The notes: generated by a model from the letters alone, not told the origin. Positions 8,835-19,892 are shown, numbered from the stretch's first letter. The stretch is DNA of 64,000 nucleotides from Planctomycetota bacterium (GCA_026004615.1 BPJM01000004.1:328223-392222), one strand, 5' to 3'. Made by a program: numbers and translations.

Positions 8835-10028
8835 CTACCAGCGGACGGACAGTCCGAACCGGCCTCCGTACTCGGGCCCCGTTCCCTCGGTCCCGCGCAC
8901 GTAGCCCTCCGCGAACGCGCTCACCTGCAGGTCCTCGCGCCGGTTGAGCCGGTAGTCCACCCGCCCGCTCGCGCCCCAGCTCCGCACCGAGGCGTCATCG
9001 AGCGGCACCTTGAGGTCGCCGACCAGGCGGGCGGTGATCCGCGGGTCGGTATAGCGCAGCTCGGCGCGCAGGTCGGCGGTGCCGGCGAAGCGGGGATCAT
9101 GGTAGATGGAGCGCACCGTGGCCTGGCCCTCCACCCGCGCGCTGAAGCGGCCCTGGGCGACCTCGGCGAAGCCCGACAGGCGGACGGAGGCGTCCGGGCG
9201 GATCGGATCGAGCACCTCGAGCCGGGTCTCCACCCGCGCCCGGAAATCGCCCCGCTCCCACCGGATCCCGGCCCGGCCCTCGATGCGCTCGACGAACTGC
9301 GAGGGATGGTCGAACAGCTCCTTCCAGTCGAACCGGACCTTGCCGTCGGCGTAGGTCTTGGTGGCAAGCAGCGCCTCGGTGCGGGCGATCGCCTCGGCGG
9401 CCGGAGCGGTCTGCTCCGCGATCAGCAGATCCTCGCCCGGATTCAGCCCGCCGCGCCCGGCCACCTCCTGGCGGATGCGGGTCTCGGTCCGCTTGAAGGT
9501 CAGCAGATCCTGCAGGTACGCCGCCGCGTCGCCGAGCAGCCCCTCGGCCGCCTCGCCCAGCTCCTCGATGCCGGTGCCGCCGATCCTGGCCGCGCGCAGC
9601 GCCTTGGCCATCTCCGCGGCGAGGGCGTTGCGGTACTCGGCCGGCGCGTCCGGAGCATGGCGGGCGAGCTGCTCGGCGAACAGCTCGCGCAGTTCCTTCT
9701 CGGCCCGCTCGGCCAGGCGCAGGTCCTTGTCGAGCTTGCCCAGGTTGGCCACCAGCTCGTTCCACCGGCCGCGCAGCCCCTCGGTGACCGGCACCTCGAC
9801 CCGCTCCTCCGCGCGCCCCAGCACCAGCGCCCGCTCCAGCGCGGGGTCGAGCCCGCGGGTGATCACGGGGCCCTGCTGGCCGCGCACCGGCGCCGCTGCC
9901 TGCTCGGACGCTGGCTCGCCGCCCGCGCCCGCCGGCTGCTCGGGCCCGGTGCCGCCGGCGCCCTCGGCCGCCTCGGGCCGCGGCGCCGGCTCGAGCGGTC
10001 GGGCGCCGCTCGCGGATACGCTCGACAC
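8835..10028 (-). CDS. Unrecognised protein, helical N-terminal half and beta-rich C-terminal half
   Basis: 397 residues, no family recognised. Residues 1-55 are Ala/Pro/Gly-rich and disordered-looking. About 60-210 are charged and helical (coiled-coil-like, WNELVANLGKLDKDLRLAERA). About 225-397 alternate polar and hydrophobic residues (FRARVETRLEVLDP, RFSARVEGQATVRS, ITARLVGDLKVPL) and end in GLSVRW, like the strands and terminal aromatic residue of an outer-membrane beta barrel, yet there is no signal peptide. The N-terminus shares RPLEPxPxPE with the product of the next upstream gene. GTG at 10028 is preceded by GGAGGA about 8 nt upstream. Expression and location are unknown. Confidence 0.7.
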   Translation of the reverse strand: MSSVSASGARPLEPAPRPEAAEGAGGTGPEQPAGAGGEPASEQAAAPVRGQQGPVITRGLDPALERALVLGRAEERVEVPVTEGLRGRWNELVANLGKLDKDLRLAERAEKELRELFAEQLARHAPDAPAEYRNALAAEMAKALRAARIGGTGIEELGEAAEGLLGDAAAYLQDLLTFKRTETRIRQEVAGRGGLNPGEDLLIAEQTAPAAEAIARTEALLATKTYADGKVRFDWKELFDHPSQFVERIEGRAGIRWERGDFRARVETRLEVLDPIRPDASVRLSGFAEVAQGRFSARVEGQATVRSIYHDPRFAGTADLRAELRYTDPRITARLVGDLKVPLDDASVRSWGASGRVDYRLNRREDLQVSAFAEGYVRGTEGTGPEYGGRFGLSVRW

Positions 10029-10161
10029 GGTTACCGTCCTCCGTCCGCGCTCGCCGGGCGTGCGCCCGGCGTCCCCGTTCCAAGGCTAGCAGCGGGCTGC
10101 TGCCGCCGCCAGGCGGGAGCGCTCCGCCCCGCCACCGCCGCGCCCGCGCACCAGGGCCGGC

Positions 10162-12198
10162 TCAGCCCGGCTGGCCGGTCACGGGGGCGCCGAGCTGCGC
10201 GATCACCTCCGCCGGCAGCTCCGCGCGCAGCCGCCGCAGCGTCTCGCGCGAGCCGCTGTAGTAGTGCGAGTCCACCTCCTTGTAGCGCTCGACCAGCGAG
10301 CGGTCGATCTCGGGCAGGTTGTAGGCACGCAGGAACTCGCGCCACACCTCGCGGTCGCGCCAGCCGACATCGGTGTACAGCGAATGCGAGGCCAGCACCA
10401 GGCCGGCGAGCCTGGCGTCCACCGGGTCGGTGAGCCCCACGCTCCGATCGGTGGCGGCCACATGGAGCGCGTACTCGTAGCACGCCGCCATGCGCAGCGC
10501 TTCCTCGGACATGTGTGCATAGCGCGCGTTGGCGCGCATCACGATCGAGGGCTGGCCCTCGACCTCGGTCGTCTCCCAGCGGAACAGCCGCGTCTCGCCG
10601 GGCTCGGGCTCGTACCAGCCGCCGGGCAGCACCTTGCCGGTGGTGTTGTGCGGCTCGAAGATCTCGCTGTAGAGCGCGAGCCGGTTCACGGTCTGCGCCG
10701 CGAAGTGGACCTTGGTGCCGACCAGGGCGTCGGCCGGGCGCGGTGCGAGCTGGGGCGTGAAGTCGCGCCGGCTCTCCTCGGGCACGCGCGTCAGGTCGAA
10801 GTCGACCAGCCGGTCGAACACGTCCGCCTGCCCGTCGTGGTCCTCGTCCAGCACCCGCTTTCGGGTCTGGATGTCGGTCGGAAAGATGAAGTTGTTGTCG
10901 ATGCCGCTGCGTTCGTGCGTCCAGCGGAAGGGGTTGGTCCGGCGCACCTCCTCGGCCATCTCGGCGTAGCCGCGGCGCGCTGCGATGCCCTCGATCATGG
11001 CGAGAAAGGCGCGCGGGCCCTCGCTGTCCCGCCCCGGGTAGAAGTACGAAGAGTTGTAGGTCGTGACGAGGTCGGCGTGGGGGAACTTGTCGTAGAACAT
11101 CTGCATCTCCCCCTTGCCGACGCAGAGTTCGGTCAGCACCAGTTTGTGCTGGCCGCCATGGCCGGGATCCCGCACGCGATCCAGGCTCTCGCGCATGTTG
11201 CGGCCCCAGTTGGAGTGCCCGGTGTAGACGTGGATCTGGTAGCCGTCCTCGCCGACGTGGTCGTACATGTCGCTGCGGAACGGGCGCATGTGGACCTCGA
11301 AACGGGTGGCGACGCCGTTGCGGGTGATGGTCTTCTCCAGCACCGTCTCGCCGCCGGATTGCGAGGTGATCTGGAAACCCGCCTCGCGCAGCACCTTGAG
11401 GTTGATCTCCTCGGCGTGGTCCTGCGCCGCCCAGTCCACCCGGATGGTGTCGTTGCCGTCCTTGAACCATGCCTCGTACGGCGGGGCCTTGGGGGCGAGC
11501 ACCTCGGCCAGCCGGCTCGCCTCCGGGCGCAGATCGCGCGGCAGCCCCTGCCGCAGCCGCTCGAGGTGGAACGCCATCGAGTCCTTGAGCATGCGGTTGG
11601 GCTCGCGCTCGAGCATCTCCCGGTACAGCGCGAACGCCTCGCGCTTGAGGTCCTCGGGGCTGTGCGCTGCCGTCATGAGCTCCAGCAGGACCGTGGCGCC
11701 GGCCGAGCGCATCTGGAGCGCCGCCCGCTCGTCCAGGCCCGCCGGCGGGGACAGCTGCGGCTGGACGCTCTGCAGGTCCTCGCGCAGGGTGGCGAACAGC
11801 GCCCGCCGCTGGGCCTCGCTGAATCCCGTCGCGTCGAACAGGTTGGTGCGCGTGTCGTCGATCAGCGTCGCGGCGGCGTATAGCCCCGCCGCGACGGCGG
11901 CGGGGCTCTGGGCGGGCGTGCCGGGCTCGGCGCTGAAGCGGCCGTTTGCCTCGAAGGAGACCGGCCGCCGCGCCCCGCTCGCGTCGAGGTTGGCGCCGAG
12001 CGGCGCTCCCTCCGGGCTCGCCCGGCTCAGCCGCGCCCACAGCTCGCGGACGCTCGCCGCGGCGGTGCTCGCCGCCGCCCCGAGGGGCCCGCGCGTCGCG
12101 GCGGTGCTCGCCGGCGCGGGCATGTCGGCCCCCTCCCCCTCCGGCGCCGGCACCGGCTCCAGCGGCCTGCCAGCCCCCACCGCACCGATTCCGCTCAT
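10162..12198 (-). CDS. Unrecognised 678-residue protein with a possible caspase-like His/Cys pattern
   Basis: No family was recognised. Residues 1-75 are Ala/Pro-rich and share RPLEPxPxPE with the neighbouring 397-residue protein; about 75-260 are helical. A beta-rich core follows, in which YQIHVYTGHSNWG (His near 328) and HKLVLTELCVGKGEM (Cys near 359) are each at the end of a hydrophobic strand. Then come ADLVTTYNSSYFYPG and a helix FLAMIEGIA. This order (strand-GH, strand-C-x-G, strand, helix) resembles the caspase/CHAT fold. DEDHDGQADVFD near 450 looks like a calcium-binding loop. ATG at 12198 has AGGAGG 7 nt upstream; a longer upstream frame is not supported. A TACAAT -10 lies at 12237-12242. 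Protease activity is only an inference. Confidence 0.75.
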   Translation of the reverse strand: MSGIGAVGAGRPLEPVPAPEGEGADMPAPASTAATRGPLGAAASTAAASVRELWARLSRASPEGAPLGANLDASGARRPVSFEANGRFSAEPGTPAQSPAAVAAGLYAAATLIDDTRTNLFDATGFSEAQRRALFATLREDLQSVQPQLSPPAGLDERAALQMRSAGATVLLELMTAAHSPEDLKREAFALYREMLEREPNRMLKDSMAFHLERLRQGLPRDLRPEASRLAEVLAPKAPPYEAWFKDGNDTIRVDWAAQDHAEEINLKVLREAGFQITSQSGGETVLEKTITRNGVATRFEVHMRPFRSDMYDHVGEDGYQIHVYTGHSNWGRNMRESLDRVRDPGHGGQHKLVLTELCVGKGEMQMFYDKFPHADLVTTYNSSYFYPGRDSEGPRAFLAMIEGIAARRGYAEMAEEVRRTNPFRWTHERSGIDNNFIFPTDIQTRKRVLDEDHDGQADVFDRLVDFDLTRVPEESRRDFTPQLAPRPADALVGTKVHFAAQTVNRLALYSEIFEPHNTTGKVLPGGWYEPEPGETRLFRWETTEVEGQPSIVMRANARYAHMSEEALRMAACYEYALHVAATDRSVGLTDPVDARLAGLVLASHSLYTDVGWRDREVWREFLRAYNLPEIDRSLVERYKEVDSHYYSGSRETLRRLRAELPAEVIAQLGAPVTGQPG

Positions 12199-12236
12199 GG
12201 CTCCGCCTCCTGCTCGCCCTCGCTCGCTCCGGCCCG

Positions 12237-12242
12237 ATTGTA
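12237..12242 (-). promoter_or_regulatory. -10 element upstream of the 678-residue protein gene
   Basis: TACAAT on the minus strand matches five of six bases of TATAAT and lies 39 nt upstream of the ATG at 12198. No convincing -35 is seen at 16-18 bp. Confidence 0.4.
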
Positions 12243-12404
12243 CCGGAGGGCGCAACCGCCCGGGCCGTTGCCCTGGCCCGGCGGGCGAGAGAGCTGCCTC
12301 CGCCGCCGGGCAACGCGACCCACGGGTCAGAGTGCACTTGCCGCCGGCGTCCGTTCTGATGCAGGCGGGTGGTGGCGGTGCCGGAACCAGCGAGGGGCAG
12401 AGCC

Positions 12405-15400
12405 GTGGAGCCAGCCGGGGGTGAGCCGCGCCGCGCGCTACGGATCGAGGTCGACTACGATCCGCGGCTGCACTTCGCACTCCAGCAGAACGACGTGCCG
12501 CTGGTGCGGCTGGTGCGGTTGCGCAACGAGGGCGAGCGCGATCTGGCGGAGCTGTGCGTCTGCATCTCGATCCCGGGCGGGTTCGCGCGGCCCTGGGAGC
12601 ACCGGCTCGTCGAGCTGCGGGCTGGCACGCAGTGGAACCTGGAGGACATCGATCTGCAGCTCGATGGCGAGGCGCTGCAGCGGCAGACCGAGCGCATGCG
12701 CACCGAGCTGCGGGTCGAGGTGCGCGCGGCGGGCGGGGGGCTGCTCGGCGAGCGCTGCCTGCCGCTCGAGGTGCTGGCGGCCAACGAGTGGGCGGGGCTC
12801 GCCTCGCTGCCCGAGCTGCTCGCGGCCTTCGTCACGCCGAATCTGCCGGCGGTGAGCGAGCTGTTGTCCGAGGCGGCCGAACGGCTGCGCGCGAGCAGCG
12901 GCGATCCCTCGCTGTGCGGCTACCAGCGCGGTGCGGCGCGTGCGCGCGCGATCGTGCAGGCGATCTACGAGGTCTGCTGCGCGCGGGACATCCGTTACGC
13001 GAGCCCGCCGGCCAGCTTCGAGCGGCACGGGCAGAAGGTGCGCTTCGCCGAGCAGGTGCTGGCGAGCCGGCTCGGCACCTGTCTCGATCTCGTGCTGCTG
13101 CTGGCGAGCTGCCTGGAGCAGGCGGGCCTGCACCCCTTGCTGGTGTTGCTCCAGGGGCATGCACTGGTGGGCTGCTGGCTGGACGAGCAGAGCTTTGCCG
13201 CTCCGGCGCAGTACGAGCCGACGGCGCTGACCAAGCGCATCGACCTGGAGCAGATGCTGGCGCTGGAGGCGAGCGCGCTGGCGGCGGCGCCGCCACTCGG
13301 TTTCGCCCGGGCGGTGGCCGAGGGCTCCGGCCGGCTGCGCGAGCCCGAGGCATGGTTGTGTGCGATCGACGTGCGGGCGGCGCGCCGGGCGGGGATCCGG
13401 CCGCTGCCGCTCCGGGCGGAGCCGGCGGACGTGGCGCCGCCACGGCCCGCGCCGGTTGCCGGGGCGGGCAGAGCGGCTGCGCCCGCCCCGCCGCTGACCC
13501 AGCAAGCCGTGCCGGCCAGCAGCGGCCATGCGGGCGGGGCCAGGCCGGCCGGGGGCTGGTCGCCGCGCGGGGCGCTGCCAGCTGCTGCGGGCGCCACCGC
13601 GGCGCCCGCCGCGCCGGCACCTGCCCCGCCGGGGCCGGCCGACCGCCTGGAGCGGTGGCAGCGCAAGCTGCTCGACCTGTCGCTGCGCAACCGCCTGCTC
13701 GATCTGCGCGACAGCCGCCAGGTGGTGCCGCTGGCGGAGGTGGACCTGGCGGCGCTGGAGGATGCGCTCGCCCAGGGCAAGGCGTTCGAGCTGCTGGCGC
13801 AGCCGGAGCTGTTCGGCCCGGCCGATCCGCGCAGCGCCGGGCTTTATCGCGAGCGCACCGGCGAGCAGCCCGGCCGCCGCTTCGTGCAGGAGGAGCTGGC
13901 CGCCGGCCGGCTGCACGCCGCGCTCGATGGAGAGCAGCTCGAGCGGCGCCTGCTCGAGATCTACCGCGCGCGCCGCCTGGGCCTGCAGGAGTCCGGAGCG
14001 AACCTGTTGTTCCTGGTGCTGGGGTTGTTGCGCTGGTACGAGACGCCGGAGCGCACCCAGCCGCGCCGGGCGCCGCTGTTGCTGTTGCCGCTGGAGCTGG
14101 AGCGCCAGAACGCGCGCGCCGGTTTTCGCATCCGGCTCGCCGACGACGAGGCGCTCTTCAACCTGACCCTGCGCGAGAAGCTGGCGGTCGACTTCGGGAT
14201 CGACACCAGGGCCTGGAGCGAGCTGCCCGAGGACGCCGCGGGCCTGGACGTGCCGGCGGTGCTGGAGCGCGTCCGGCGCGGGGTGCTGGAGCTCGAGGGC
14301 TGGGACGTGCTGGAGCAGGCGGCGCTGGCGCTGCTGTCGTTTCCGAAGCTCGTCATGTGGCTCGATCTGCAGCGGCGCGCCGAGCGCCTGCGCCAGAGCC
14401 CGCTCGTGCGCCACCTGGTGGAGCGGCCCGGCCAGCCGTTCGCCCCCGGGGCATCGTTTCCCGACCCGGAGCGGCTGGACGAGCAGCGGCGGATCGCCGA
14501 CACCCTGTGCCCGCTCGATGCGGACGCCAGCCAGCTCGCCGCGGTCTTCGCCGCCGCCGACGGCTGGAGCTTCGTGCTGCAGGGGCCGCCCGGCACCGGC
14601 AAGTCGCAGACGATCGCCAACCTGATCGCGCATGCGCTCGCGCACGGAAAGCGCGTGCTGTTCGTGGCCGAGAAGATGGCGGCGCTGGAGGTGGTGTACC
14701 GCCGGCTGGAGCAGGTCGGGCTGGGCCCGTTCTGCCTGCAGCTCCACTCCCACCGGGCGAACAAGCGCGAGGTGCTGCAGCAGCTCGGCCGCGCGCTGGA
14801 GATGCACGCCGCCCGGCAGCCCGAGGACTGGCAGCGGCAGGCCACCGAGCTCGAGCGCCTGCGCGCCGATCTCAATGCCTATGTGCAGGCGCTGCACCGG
14901 CCGCAGCCCGAGAGCGGGCAGAGCGTGCGGGCGCTGCTGGCGCGCCTGTGCGCGTTGCGCGAGGTGCCGCGGCTGCCGCTGTCGAGTGCGCGATCGGGGT
15001 GCCACACGCGGGCTGATCTCGAGCGGCTGGGCGAGCTGCTGGCGCGGCTCGTGGTGGCGGCCGAACAGGTCTGGCCGCCGGGCCAGCACCCGCTGCGGGA
15101 GCTGCGGGTTGTGCGCGAAGAAGGTTTCGCCGCGCTCGCCGAACGGCTGCGCGCGGGAGCGGAAGCGTTGCGGCAGGCGAGCCGCGAGCTCGCGGCGGCG
15201 CTGGCGGGGCTGGTGCGGGAGCTGGGAGAGCCGCTCGGCGCGGCCCCGAGCCGGCTCCAGCTGCAGCGGCTCGCCGAGGCGGTGGGGCTGCTGCGCTCGC
15301 TGCCGCCCTTGCCGGTCGCGCCGCTGCTGCGCGCGCCGGACTTCGCGCTGCTGCAGCCGCGGGCGGCGGCGCTGATCGCGCGCGGGCAGAGTTGCCAGGC

Positions 15401-18400
15401 GCGGGCGGCGGAGCTCGGCCGGCGCTGGCACGACGGGCTGTTCGCGCTCGACCTGCAGCGGTTGCACCACCGGCTCGGCGGTGCGCTCCGCAGCCCGGCG
15501 GTGGTGCGGTGCTGGCACCGCTGGCGGGCGAGGCGCCAGCTGCGAGCCGTGGCACGCGGGGGACGGCTGCCGCGTGGTGCTGGCCGGCTGCTGCGCGACG
15601 TGCTGGTGGCCCGGCGCCTCCAGCAGCTCCAGCAGCAGCTGTGCGGCCCCGGCTCGGTACTCGCCCGGCTGTTCGGCCCGGGTTGGGAACTGGCGCAGGG
15701 CGCTGGTGCGGCCGGCGCCGGGGCGGTGGCCGGGGTGGGGAGCACGGACTGGGAGGCGCTGGCGCAGACGCTGCGCTGGGCGCAGCGATTCTGGGACTGG
15801 CGCCTGCGCTGCGAACAGGCCGGCCCGCAGGATGAGGGCGTGCGCCTGGCGCGAGCGATGTTGGATCTGCTGGCCGAGCGGAGGGCGCAGCTGCGCGCAG
15901 GGGCCCCGCTGCGCCAGCAGCTGGAGGCGTTCGCGGAGCGCTACCAGGCCTGGGCGTGCGCCTGCCAGGCGCTGGAGGAGGCGTTTGCGATCGAGCCCGG
16001 AGCGGCGCTCGGCGAGCCCGCTGCGCCGGGCTATCTGGAGCGGCTCGAGCAGGCGGCGCAGCGCTGGGCCGCGGCCGCGGGCGAGCTGGATCGCTGGGCC
16101 TGGTGGCAGGCGCGGTGTGCGGAGGCGATCCGCGCCGGGCTGGAGCCGATCGTGCGCGAGCTGCTGGCGGCTCCCTCGGTGATCCGGCCCGAGCGGCTGC
16201 GGGCGCTGCTCGAGCGGGCGGTCTACGAGGACTGGCTCCAGGCGGCGCTGCAGCGCGAGCCGGTGCTGCAGCGCTTCTTCGGTCCGGAGCACGAGCGGTT
16301 GCGCGAGCGGTTCTGCCGGCTGGACGAGGCGTGGCTCGTGCTAGCGGCGCAGCTGGTGCAGGCGCGGCTGCAGGCGCGGCTGCCGGCGCGATCGCCGGCC
16401 GGCGGCTCGGCGATCGCCGGCTCGGAGCTGGGCGTGCTCCGGCGCGAGCTGGAGAAGAAGCGGCGCCACCTGCCGCTGCGGCGGCTGTTCGCGGGGATCC
16501 CGGCCCTGCTCTCGCGGCTGGCGCCCTGCATGCTCATGAGCCCGCTGTCGGTCGCGCAGTACCTCGATCCGGAGGTCTTCCCGCCCTTTGACCTCGTCGT
16601 ATTCGACGAGGCGTCGCAGATCCCGGTCTGGGACGCGCTGGGTGCGCTCGGCCGGGCGCAGGCGGCCGTCGTCGTGGGTGACACAAAGCAGCTGCCGCCG
16701 ACCCGCTTTTTCGAGCGGCTGGAGGGCGAGGAGGCGGAGGCCGAGGCGGATGACGACCTGCCCGAGGAGCTGGAGAGCCTGCTGCAGGAGTGCGTGGCGG
16801 CCGGCTTGCCCGAGCTCCAGCTGCGCTGGCACTACCGCAGCCGGCACGAGAGCCTGATCGCCTTCAGCAACCACCACTACTACGACAACCGGCTGCTGAC
16901 CTTCCCGGCCGCGGTGGCCGAGCCCGGTGCGCTCGGCGTGAGCCTGCGCTATCTCGCCGACGGGGTGTACGACCGCGGTGGCAGCCGCACCAACCGCCGC
17001 GAGGCCGAGGAGCTGGTGGCGGAGGTGGTGCGGCGGCTGCTGCAGCAGGGGCAGCGCCACAGCCTGGGGATCGTGACCTTCAGCCGGCCGCAACAGGTGC
17101 TGGTCGAGGACCTCCTCGATGCGGCACGGCGCGAGCACCCCGAGCTCGAGCCGTTCTTCGATGCGGCGCAGTGCCCGGAGCCGGTGTTCGTCAAGAACCT
17201 GGAGAACGTGCAGGGCGATGAGCGCGACGTGGTGCTGTTCTCGATCGGCTACGGGCCCGACGCGCACGGGCGGGTGAGCATGCACTTCGGGCCGCTCCAT
17301 GCGGAAGGGGGCGAACGGCGGCTCAACGTGGCCATCACCCGCGCGCGCTGCCAGCTCATCGTGTTCAGCTCCATCCTGGCCGACCACATCGATCTCGCCC
17401 GCACGCGCGCGCTCGGGGTGCGCCACCTCAAGACCTTCCTCGACTATGCGGCACGCGGACCGGCGGCCATGGCGGAGGCGACGGCGCTCGATCCGGCCGC
17501 CGAGCACGAATCGCCGCTGGAGCGCGAGGTGGCGCAGGCGCTCCGCAGCCGCGGCTACCTGGTGGATGCCCAGGTCGGTTGTTCGGGCTACCGGATCGAT
17601 CTGGCGATCCGCGATCCAGAGCGGCCGGGCCGCTACGTGCTCGGCATCGAGTGCGACGGGGCGAGCTATCACAGCGGGCGCACCGCGCGCGAACGCGATC
17701 GGTTGCGGGCGGCGGTGCTGCGCGGTCTGGGCTGGGAGCTGGAGCGGGTCTGGTCGAGCGAGTGGTGGCGGGCGCCCGAGCGGGAGCTCGCGCGGCTGCA
17801 GGCGCGGATCGAACAGCTGCTCGCGCGCGCGCGGGCCGCGGCGGCCGCCCTGCCGCACGCCGCCACGAACGCGCCTTCCGGTGCGCCCGCCGCGCCGCCG
17901 GCGGGCGAACACGCGCTCTTCCGGCCGCAGATCGAGGCCAGCGGGCCGCCAGCGGTCCGCTTCGCCTCCCCGGTGGCGGCGGCGAGCAGCGCGGCCGGGC
18001 CCGAGCCGCCACGCGCGCTCGGCGCCACCCCTACTGGCGCTGAGGTGGGGCCGCCGCCGGCGGCGGAAGCGAGGCAGGAGCTGCCGCCGGGTGCTGCGCT
18101 CTACCGGCAGGCGGAGCTGCCGGTGTCCGCGGGCGGTGCCGAGCGGTTCTACCAGCCGCGGACCACCCCGCAGCTGCTGCGGCTGTTGGCCGAGCTATTG
18201 GAGTGCGAGGCGCCGCTTGCCTTCGAGGTGGCCGCACGCCGGCTCGCGCGGTGTTTCGGGATCGAGCGGCTGGGCAAGCGGGTGCGCCAGCGGGTGCGCG
18301 GGCTGCTGGGGGCGCTGCCGCCTGCCAGCCGCCCGGTGGTCCGCGGCGGGTTCTTGTGGCGGGCGGATCAGCAGCCGGACCGCTATCCGACCTACCGGCT

Positions 18401-18653
18401 GCCCGCGCCGGGCGCGCCGGCGCCGCGCACGCTCGGCGAGATCCCGCCCGAGGAGCTGGCCAATGCGGCGCTGGCGGTGCTGCGCCAGCACATCGCCTTG
18501 CCCGCCGACGCGCTCGCGCGCGAGCTGGCGCGGCTGTTCGGCGGGCAGCGGCTCGGCCGGCGGGTGCGGGCGGCGTGCGAGCAGGCGCTCGAGGTGCTGC
18601 GCGCGCGCGGGCTGGTGGTGCGCGAGGACGGGCAGGTGCGGCTCGCCGGCTGA
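12405..18653 (+). CDS. DUF4011-superfamily I helicase-nuclease-DUF3320 protein (Hhe-like)
   Basis: 2082 residues, cytoplasmic. Order of parts: beta-rich N-terminus (1-130). A transglutaminase-like segment follows, with C226 in [17 protein letters not shown]252 and D260. Then a Pro/Ala linker (330-410) and the DUF4011 signature [15 protein letters not shown] near 425. The helicase core has Walker A GPPGTGKS with K733, Walker B VVFDEASQ at D1401, [12 protein letters not shown], and motif [17 protein letters not shown] near 1640. A Vsr/MTES_1575-like nuclease (1704-1790) has YRIDLAI and [10 protein letters not shown]. Two winged-helix-like DUF3320-type repeats end the protein. DUF4011-helicase-Vsr is the architecture of the single-gene antiphage system Hhe. 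GTG 12405 is chosen for GAGGGG 7 nt upstream; GTG 12369 is also in frame. It is divergent from the caspase-like gene. Defence is inferred. Confidence 0.88.
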   Translation: MEPAGGEPRRALRIEVDYDPRLHFALQQNDVPLVRLVRLRNEGERDLAELCVCISIPGGFARPWEHRLVELRAGTQWNLEDIDLQLDGEALQRQTERMRTELRVEVRAAGGGLLGERCLPLEVLAANEWAGLASLPELLAAFVTPNLPAVSELLSEAAERLRASSGDPSLCGYQRGAARARAIVQAIYEVCCARDIRYASPPASFERHGQKVRFAEQVLASRLGTCLDLVLLLASCLEQAGLHPLLVLLQGHALVGCWLDEQSFAAPAQYEPTALTKRIDLEQMLALEASALAAAPPLGFARAVAEGSGRLREPEAWLCAIDVRAARRAGIRPLPLRAEPADVAPPRPAPVAGAGRAAAPAPPLTQQAVPASSGHAGGARPAGGWSPRGALPAAAGATAAPAAPAPAPPGPADRLERWQRKLLDLSLRNRLLDLRDSRQVVPLAEVDLAALEDALAQGKAFELLAQPELFGPADPRSAGLYRERTGEQPGRRFVQEELAAGRLHAALDGEQLERRLLEIYRARRLGLQESGANLLFLVLGLLRWYETPERTQPRRAPLLLLPLELERQNARAGFRIRLADDEALFNLTLREKLAVDFGIDTRAWSELPEDAAGLDVPAVLERVRRGVLELEGWDVLEQAALALLSFPKLVMWLDLQRRAERLRQSPLVRHLVERPGQPFAPGASFPDPERLDEQRRIADTLCPLDADASQLAAVFAAADGWSFVLQGPPGTGKSQTIANLIAHALAHGKRVLFVAEKMAALEVVYRRLEQVGLGPFCLQLHSHRANKREVLQQLGRALEMHAARQPEDWQRQATELERLRADLNAYVQALHRPQPESGQSVRALLARLCALREVPRLPLSSARSGCHTRADLERLGELLARLVVAAEQVWPPGQHPLRELRVVREEGFAALAERLRAGAEALRQASRELAAALAGLVRELGEPLGAAPSRLQLQRLAEAVGLLRSLPPLPVAPLLRAPDFALLQPRAAALIARGQSCQARAAELGRRWHDGLFALDLQRLHHRLGGALRSPAVVRCWHRWRARRQLRAVARGGRLPRGAGRLLRDVLVARRLQQLQQQLCGPGSVLARLFGPGWELAQGAGAAGAGAVAGVGSTDWEALAQTLRWAQRFWDWRLRCEQAGPQDEGVRLARAMLDLLAERRAQLRAGAPLRQQLEAFAERYQAWACACQALEEAFAIEPGAALGEPAAPGYLERLEQAAQRWAAAAGELDRWAWWQARCAEAIRAGLEPIVRELLAAPSVIRPERLRALLERAVYEDWLQAALQREPVLQRFFGPEHERLRERFCRLDEAWLVLAAQLVQARLQARLPARSPAGGSAIAGSELGVLRRELEKKRRHLPLRRLFAGIPALLSRLAPCMLMSPLSVAQYLDPEVFPPFDLVVFDEASQIPVWDALGALGRAQAAVVVGDTKQLPPTRFFERLEGEEAEAEADDDLPEELESLLQECVAAGLPELQLRWHYRSRHESLIAFSNHHYYDNRLLTFPAAVAEPGALGVSLRYLADGVYDRGGSRTNRREAEELVAEVVRRLLQQGQRHSLGIVTFSRPQQVLVEDLLDAARREHPELEPFFDAAQCPEPVFVKNLENVQGDERDVVLFSIGYGPDAHGRVSMHFGPLHAEGGERRLNVAITRARCQLIVFSSILADHIDLARTRALGVRHLKTFLDYAARGPAAMAEATALDPAAEHESPLEREVAQALRSRGYLVDAQVGCSGYRIDLAIRDPERPGRYVLGIECDGASYHSGRTARERDRLRAAVLRGLGWELERVWSSEWWRAPERELARLQARIEQLLARARAAAAALPHAATNAPSGAPAAPPAGEHALFRPQIEASGPPAVRFASPVAAASSAAGPEPPRALGATPTGAEVGPPPAAEARQELPPGAALYRQAELPVSAGGAERFYQPRTTPQLLRLLAELLECEAPLAFEVAARRLARCFGIERLGKRVRQRVRGLLGALPPASRPVVRGGFLWRADQQPDRYPTYRLPAPGAPAPRTLGEIPPEELANAALAVLRQHIALPADALARELARLFGGQRLGRRVRAACEQALEVLRARGLVVREDGQVRLAG

Positions 18654-18707
18654 CCGCCGCCTGCCGGCGCGGCCCGGGCTGCCGGCGGCCGGCCGGACCG
18701 TGCTCGA

Positions 18708-18725
18708 GCCGCCGCGCCCGGCGGC
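18708..18725. terminator. GC-rich hairpin between convergent genes
   Basis: A 7-bp perfect stem (GCCGCCG/CGGCGGC) with a 4-base loop sits in the 76-bp gap between the helicase stop and the dehydrogenase stop. There is no T-tract, so termination on either strand is a guess. Confidence 0.3.
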
Positions 18726-18729
18726 GCGC

Positions 18730-19803
18730 TCAGGCGGTGGCGGCGCTGGAGGCGCGCACCGCGCCGGCGACCAGATCGCCGATCTCCGAGGTCGGCAGCG
18801 CTCCCGCCTTCAGCGAGGGCAGGCGCCGGCTGCGCAGCAGCTCCGCCACCACCTGCTCGATGCGGCTCGCCGCGGCCTGCTCGCCCAGGTGCTCCAGCAT
18901 CATGGCGACCGCGAGGATGGTGGCGATGGGGTTGGCCTTGTTCTGGCCCGTGTACTTGGGGGCGCTGCCGTGGATGGGCTCGAACATGCTGACCCGGCCC
19001 GGGTGGATGTTGCCGCCGGCCGCCACCCCGAGCCCGCCCTGCAGCATCGCCCCGAGGTCGGTGATGATGTCGCCGAACAGATTCGTGGTGACGATGGTGT
19101 CGTAGGACTCGGGGTCCTTGACCAGCCACATGCAGCAGGCATCGACGAAGTTCACGTCGGTCTGGACCTCGGGATACTCCGCGGCCAGCTCGGCGAAGGT
19201 GCGCCGCCACAGATCGTGCGCGGGGATGGCGTTCGCCTTGTCGACCAGGGTGAGCTTCTTGCGCGGGCGCGCGCGCGCCTTCTCGAAGGCGTAGCGCAGG
19301 CAGCGCTCGACCCCCTTGCGGGTGTAGATCATGGTCTGCTGCGCGACCTCGTCGGGGGTGCCCTTCTTGAGGAAGCCGCCGATCAGGGTGTAGGCGTCCT
19401 CGGTGTTCTCGCGCACGACCAGGATGTCGATGTCCTCGGGTCGCTTGTCCTTGAGCGGGCACAGGTGCTCGGCATACAGCTTGATCGGGCGCAGGTTCAC
19501 GTACAGATCGAGCCCGAAGCGGATCGCGCCGACGATCGCGCGCTCCAGCACGCCGGTCTCGAACCGCGGATCCCCGATGGCGCCGAGCAGGATGGCATCG
19601 AGTTCGCGCATCTGTTCGATGGCGCTCGGCGGCATGATCTCGCGGGCGCCGGTGGCGAGCGTGTGCTCGGCGCCGTAGGGAAAGTGGACCGTCTCGTAGC
19701 GGAACCCGAAGACCTCGGCTGCCGCGGCCAGCACCTTGAGGCCCTCGCGGACCACCTCGGGCCCGATGCCGTCCCCGGGCAGCACCCCGATGCGGTAGCT
19801 CAT
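18730..19803 (-). CDS. leuB: Isocitrate/isopropylmalate dehydrogenase family (3-isopropylmalate dehydrogenase-like)
   Basis: 357 residues, full length for the family. It starts with [14 protein letters not shown], carries VRENTEDAY in the mid part, the K and D active-site context (LVDKANAI and [12 protein letters not shown]), and the NAD-binding [20 protein letters not shown]. These enzymes oxidatively decarboxylate 2-alkylmalates with [12 protein letters not shown], rather than the usual LeuB VRELTGGIYFG, suggests a LeuB-like branch that also includes tartrate/homoisocitrate-type enzymes, so the symbol is tentative. ATG at 19803 has GAGG about 10 nt upstream. No other leucine genes are nearby. 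Confidence 0.75.
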   Translation of the reverse strand: MSYRIGVLPGDGIGPEVVREGLKVLAAAAEVFGFRYETVHFPYGAEHTLATGAREIMPPSAIEQMRELDAILLGAIGDPRFETGVLERAIVGAIRFGLDLYVNLRPIKLYAEHLCPLKDKRPEDIDILVVRENTEDAYTLIGGFLKKGTPDEVAQQTMIYTRKGVERCLRYAFEKARARPRKKLTLVDKANAIPAHDLWRRTFAELAAEYPEVQTDVNFVDACCMWLVKDPESYDTIVTTNLFGDIITDLGAMLQGGLGVAAGGNIHPGRVSMFEPIHGSAPKYTGQNKANPIATILAVAMMLEHLGEQAAASRIEQVVAELLRSRRLPSLKAGALPTSEIGDLVAGAVRASSAATA

Positions 19804-19892
19804 GTGGTGGATCCCTCGCCTCGCCGATCCCTGCACGTGTGCGCGGTGGGCCGCCTGCCGATGCCGGTGGTGGCCGGTCCGCGGTTGCTCTC

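Noticed and set aside
12438..16292. 1284-codon open frame antisense to the helicase gene
   Set aside because: No recognisable motif and a composition typical of a shadow frame; the plus strand carries all helicase motifs in order.
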